A stretch of 64,000 bases of DNA from Saccharibacillus sp. JS10 (GTDB lineage Bacteria > Bacillota > Bacilli > Paenibacillales > Paenibacillaceae): assembly GCF_024436065.1 (NCBI RefSeq), contig NZ_JANFNS010000001.1, positions 620,001 through 684,000 on the forward strand, read 5' to 3'. The first letter of the stretch is position 1. Every line of letters begins with the position of its first letter. The position numbers were made by a program, and so were the translations under genes. This document shows, in pieces, positions 63,048-64,000 of the stretch. A model generated the notes under the pieces. The model worked only from the letters and a program-made list of their open reading frames with translations. It had not been told where the DNA came from and ran no database searches.

Positions 63048-64000
63048 ATGGCAGAACCTTTGAAATTGATGTACAATCAGACGTTTTTGCAAAACTTTGC
63101 GACAAAAATTCAATCGGTCTATCCGCCTTTTGACGGAAAAACTTTTATCCGACAAATCTTGAATGAGGAATGGGAAAGCCTTGAACTAAAAGCTAGAATG
63201 CGCCGTATCTCGACTATTCTCGGTACATTTTTACCTTCAAATTTTATAGAAGCTCTACATATTTTATACAAAATCAATCATGATTGCGTCGGCTTTCCGT
63301 ATTTGATTTTTCCGGATTTTGTAGAAGTGTATGGACAGCATGCAGATGATTACGAAGCGGCTATCGATGCTTTAGAGCGGTTCACTTCCAAATCTTCGTC
63401 CGAGTTTGCGATTCGAAGTTTTTTGCTGCGTGAACCGGAACGTACGATGACCCATATGCGTCAGTGGGCGATCAGTGAAGATGAACATGTACGCAGACTT
63501 GCCAGTGAAGGATGTCGCCCGCGACTGCCATGGGGTCAAGCGCTACCGATGTTCAAAGCCGACCCTGCTCCTGTACTTGAAATTTTAGAGCAGTTAAAAG
63601 CTGATCCTTCGTTATATGTACGCAAGAGCGTCGCTAACAACCTCAATGATATTGCCAAAGACCATCCAGAGATCGTCAAACAAATCGCGAGCGATTGGTA
63701 TGGTTCTCATCCCTTCACCGACTGGATCGTGCTGAGAGGTTGCCGGAGTCTAATGAAAAAAGCAGATCCTGATATGCTCCAATTATTTGGCTATACCTCT
63801 TTGGAGCTTGGAACAGATACAGATTCAATCCAACAAGCAGAGCTTCATATTGAGCCGAAACAGATCGCTATTGGAGAATCGGTCGATTTGGAATATCGTT
63901 TTGTCACACGTCCGGGCGAGACGATGCGAGTTCGGATTGAGTATGCAATCGATTTTGTAAAAGCTTCTGGAAAAGCCTCACGAAAAATATTCAGATTAAC
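63048..64000 (+). CDS. AlkC-like HEAT-repeat DNA alkylation repair protein (partial, C-terminus outside window)
   Basis: 317 complete codons are visible and the frame is open at the right edge. The first 240 residues are HEAT-like repeats; motifs AISEDEHVRRLASEGCRPRLPWG and KADPSLYVRKSVANNLNDIAKDHPEIV match the AlkC/AlkD glycosylase family (removal of N3/N7-alkylpurines). The part after residue 260 (IEPKQIAIGESVDLEYRFVT) is the C-terminal Ig-like extension of the AlkC branch. AGGAGGAC precedes the ATG, 33 bp after cysC. It may be read with the cluster or only end up beside it. Confidence 0.85.
   Translation, partial: MAEPLKLMYNQTFLQNFATKIQSVYPPFDGKTFIRQILNEEWESLELKARMRRISTILGTFLPSNFIEALHILYKINHDCVGFPYLIFPDFVEVYGQHADDYEAAIDALERFTSKSSSEFAIRSFLLREPERTMTHMRQWAISEDEHVRRLASEGCRPRLPWGQALPMFKADPAPVLEILEQLKADPSLYVRKSVANNLNDIAKDHPEIVKQIASDWYGSHPFTDWIVLRGCRSLMKKADPDMLQLFGYTSLELGTDTDSIQQAELHIEPKQIAIGESVDLEYRFVTRPGETMRVRIEYAIDFVKASGKASRKIFRL

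Noticed and set aside
1-64000. CRISPR arrays, tRNA or rRNA genes, insertion sequences, prophage
   Set aside because: I saw no regular direct repeats with spacers, no tRNA/rRNA sequence, no transposase or integrase other than xerD.

Overview
The window reads as a chromosomal segment of a low- to mid-GC Gram-positive bacterium of the Paenibacillaceae (Bacillota). The basis is the gene order (rpsA-cmk, der-plsY-gpsA, hbs-mtrB-hepS-menG-hepT-ndk-cheR-aroC-aroB-aroH-trp-hisC-tyrA, ribE-ribB-ribH-scpA-scpB-rluB-resDE, lysA-ppiB, fur-xerD, bkd), the AGGAGG-type ribosome binding sites, and the T-box, FMN riboswitch and TRAP-type regulation. The genus cannot be fixed from this sequence alone.

Layout. 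1-2510: start of an ECF sigma factor and three small genes (Imm33/DUF2185-like, unknown, ankyrin). 2648-2725: a probable stand-alone small RNA. 2842-13032: aromatic amino acid supra-operon (aroC-aroB-aroH, a TRAP-type leader, trpDCFBA, hisC, tyrA). 13126-19735: cheR, ndk and quinone biosynthesis (hepT, mqnA, ubiX-like, ubiA-like, menG, hepS), then mtrB encoding TRAP itself. 19874-26013: hbs, ferredoxin, gpsA, plsY, der, rpsA, cmk. 26180-31732: PilZ protein, PrsW, MecA, polysaccharide deacetylase, phosphoesterase, CPBP protease. 31977-34133: serine T-box and serA. 34184-42671: glpK, resE-resD, rluB, scpB-scpA and an FMN-riboswitch riboflavin operon. 42742-49791: small unknowns, ppiB, lysA, xerD, fur, nudF, an M20 peptidase and the miniprotein Prli42. 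49807-55457: a large fold-back sequence and the branched-chain 2-oxoacid dehydrogenase genes. 55556-57124: a YtrA-type GntR regulator with a membrane protein. 57291-63014: the STM4015-4014-4013-4012-4011 cluster followed by an APS kinase. 63048-64000: the start of an AlkC-like gene.

The most notable themes are these. (1) The STM4011-4015 cluster is a compact operon of an LRR-like protein, an ATP-grasp protein, an alkaline-phosphatase-fold hydrolase and two radical SAM enzymes. Its product is unknown, and here an APS kinase is attached. (2) Sporulation genes are missing from at least five conserved neighbourhoods (spoIVA, ypeB-sleB, dacB-spmAB, spoIIA-sigF/spoVA/dacF, spoIIM), while the flanking housekeeping genes remain. 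This predicts a lineage that does not form endospores. (3) trpE is absent between aroH and trpD; the TRAP-type leader now sits directly before trpD. (4) The riboflavin operon has lost ribD and the RibA half of RibBA. (5) A tiny transcription unit near 2.7 kb has a perfect consensus promoter, a terminator and two ACUCCU motifs, suggesting a trans-acting sRNA.
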